DNA of 20,423 nt from Anaeromyces robustus (taxonomy: Eukaryota; Neocallimastigomycota; Neocallimastigomycetes; Neocallimastigales; Neocallimastigaceae): positions 15,001-35,423 of the forward strand of contig MCFG01000536.1 in NCBI GenBank assembly GCA_002104895.1, given 5' to 3'. Under the pieces are notes generated by a model, which was given only the letters and a program-made list of their open reading frames with translations, was not told where the DNA came from and did no database searches. Both the position numbers and the translations under genes were made by a program. The first letter of the stretch is position 1, and the number at the start of each line of letters is the position of its first letter. Shown here piece after piece: positions 19,416 to 20,423 of the stretch.

Positions 19416-20067
19416 TTTATTCTTAATTTTAAATCCAATTTAAATTTAAATTTTGATTACAAATTCCAATTTAGTATTAATTAAAAAAAAAAAAAAAAAA
19501 AAAAAAATTTTTTTTTCTTATCATCAAATTTAAATTCAATTGCAAATTGAAATTTCAATCTCAAAATTTCAAAATCAATTCTGTCAAAAAAAAAAAAATC
19601 TTTTTTTATTTAAAACAATACCAAACTAGAAGAGAATAAAACATTACAATTAAAGTAAACTTGACTAAAATATACAAAAAAGGAAAAAAATATGAAAAAA
19701 AAAATAAATAAATACAAAGAAATTTAAATAAATCCAATAATAAAATTTAAATATATAAGTGAATGAATAAATATTTTTTAAATAAATCAATTAATAAGTG
19801 AATAAAAATATAATATTTAAATAAAACACATAATAAAAAATAAACGAATAATTGTAATAAAACAAATAAAAAAAAAAATAATATAAAATATTTTTCTTTT
19901 TAATAAAAGAAAAATAAATATTTTTATATAAATTGTTATAAATTTTCTTTAAATCAGCTTCCTGTGACTTCCTACGCGAGGTAGCTTAATCAACTGCCGA
20001 TACGTAATACTTTTGTTTTCTGGGATATTTGACAACTGAGGTAGCTCATATAATTTTTTTCTTAAGG

Positions 20068-20080
20068 CTAATTAAGTTAG
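20068..20080 (+). other. Element 3 leader hairpin, counterpart of hairpin 4
   Basis: CTAAT-TAA-GTTAG, a 5-bp stem closed by a U-G pair at the loop side. It corresponds to 15274-15288 in Element 2. Confidence 0.55.
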
Positions 20081-20201
20081 TCGTTAAAAAAAGAAATTAA
20101 TAATATCCTACCTTTTATTAATTTTTAATTAATATTAACAGTCGAATATCTTAGCGTTTATATAACGGTTATAACAAAAGAGCTAAGGGTTCTATCACCT
20201 G

Positions 20202-20229
20202 AAGTTATTTAATAATTTATAAATAATTT
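20202..20229 (+). other. Element 3 leader hairpin, counterpart of hairpin 6
   Basis: AAGTTATTTA (20202-20211) pairs with TAAATAATTT (20220-20229) with one G-U pair. It has the same position relative to the upstream AGAGCTAAGGG block as Element 2's 11-bp stem, but different sequence. Confidence 0.5.
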
Positions 20230-20273
20230 GTTATAAAAATATTTAATTTTAATTATTAAAAAGAAAATATTAT

Positions 20274-20324
<51 letters not shown>

Positions 20325-20423
20325 CTTTAAGAAAATTTATTGTTGATTTATATAAAAATTTAATATTGATAATTGAAATATCCTTTTCTTATTGATATTG
20401 AATTTAACAGTTTAAATCAAGCA

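Larger units (their letters stand above)
18267..20423 (+). mobile_element. Element 3: related Ty3-type LTR element (5' part)
   Basis: Inserted in Element 2's reverse transcriptase after GGACCC and starting TGTAACGAATACTAG. Its LTR shares termini (TGTAACGAAT / TTCTTTACA), TATA/RNA-start layout and primer-binding site with Elements 1 and 2 but is otherwise diverged. Only the LTR and leader are in the window; gag-pol must start beyond 20423. The expected target-site duplication is GACCC (18262-18266). Confidence 0.85.
18740..20423 (+). other. Element 3 long leader (at least 1.68 kb)
   Basis: No coding frame. From the proposed RNA start I see three ATGs (18959, 19692, 19763), all opening short uORFs of 9-12 codons. 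The outer parts share blocks with the Element 2 leader. The middle (18967-19600) is low-complexity (CAATTT-type) sequence absent from Element 2. A runs lie at 19260-19289 (30), 19483-19507 (25) and 20280-20320 (41). It ends in ATTGATAATTGAAATATCC followed by CTTTTCTTATTGAT, matching the Element 2 leader about 300 bp before its gag-pol start, so the Element 3 start codon is probably a few hundred bases outside the window. Confidence 0.75.

Overview
The window looks like a fungal nuclear contig. The non-coding DNA is extremely AT-rich and full of homopolymers, the proteins are rich in Asn and Lys, and the coding regions read with the standard code. It carries a multi-pass acyltransferase-3 gene next to Ty1/copia and chromodomain Ty3/gypsy retrotransposons. 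This combination resembles the gut anaerobic fungi (Neocallimastigomycota); that assignment is inferred from composition and gene style, not from a search.

Layout. (1) Positions 1-4300 hold a tandem duplication of one acyltransferase-3 locus on the minus strand. The copy at 2771-4096 is intact. The copy at 430-1442 is decayed, with deletions, stops, a TA expansion and a 71-bp internal duplication. Between them lie a ~45-bp minisatellite and other AT-rich sequence. (2) From about 4300 a Ty1/copia element begins on the + strand: probable LTR, gag, an Asn-rich linker and protease. (3) It is interrupted at 6550/13502 by a complete Ty3/gypsy element on the minus strand (Element 1, 6551-13496). Element 1 has 431-bp LTRs, a 1.2-kb leader, a single intact gag-pol frame ending in a chromodomain, a polypurine tract, and an exact ATTAG target-site duplication. 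(4) Copia resumes in the same frame (zinc-binding domain and integrase, 13502-14257). It is cut again by Element 2, a second nearly identical copy of the same Ty3 family in the opposite orientation (14258-18266). (5) Element 2 is itself cut inside reverse transcriptase by Element 3 (18267 to the window end). Element 3 is a related but distinct Ty3 family with a 473-bp LTR and a leader of more than 1.6 kb containing 21 perfect TTTCAA hexamers.

The most interesting biology is in the Ty3 LTRs and leaders. In both families, an 11-nt sequence (GAGTTTTTATT) lies 35-44 nt downstream of a TATA box in the LTR. It is the exact reverse complement of the 11 nt spanning the LTR/leader junction (AATAAAAACTC). 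This is the signature of Tf1/sushi-type self-primed reverse transcription, in which the 5' end of the element's own RNA replaces a host tRNA. The long leaders are nearly free of ATG, contain several strong hairpins and internal oligo(A) tracts, and share segments and at least two hairpin positions across the two otherwise diverged families. A conserved regulatory RNA domain (priming, packaging or translation) is a reasonable inference.

Elements 1 and 2 also form a ~4-kb near-perfect inverted repeat around a 761-bp copia spacer, which could yield long dsRNA if transcribed through. No rRNA, tRNA gene or CRISPR array is seen.
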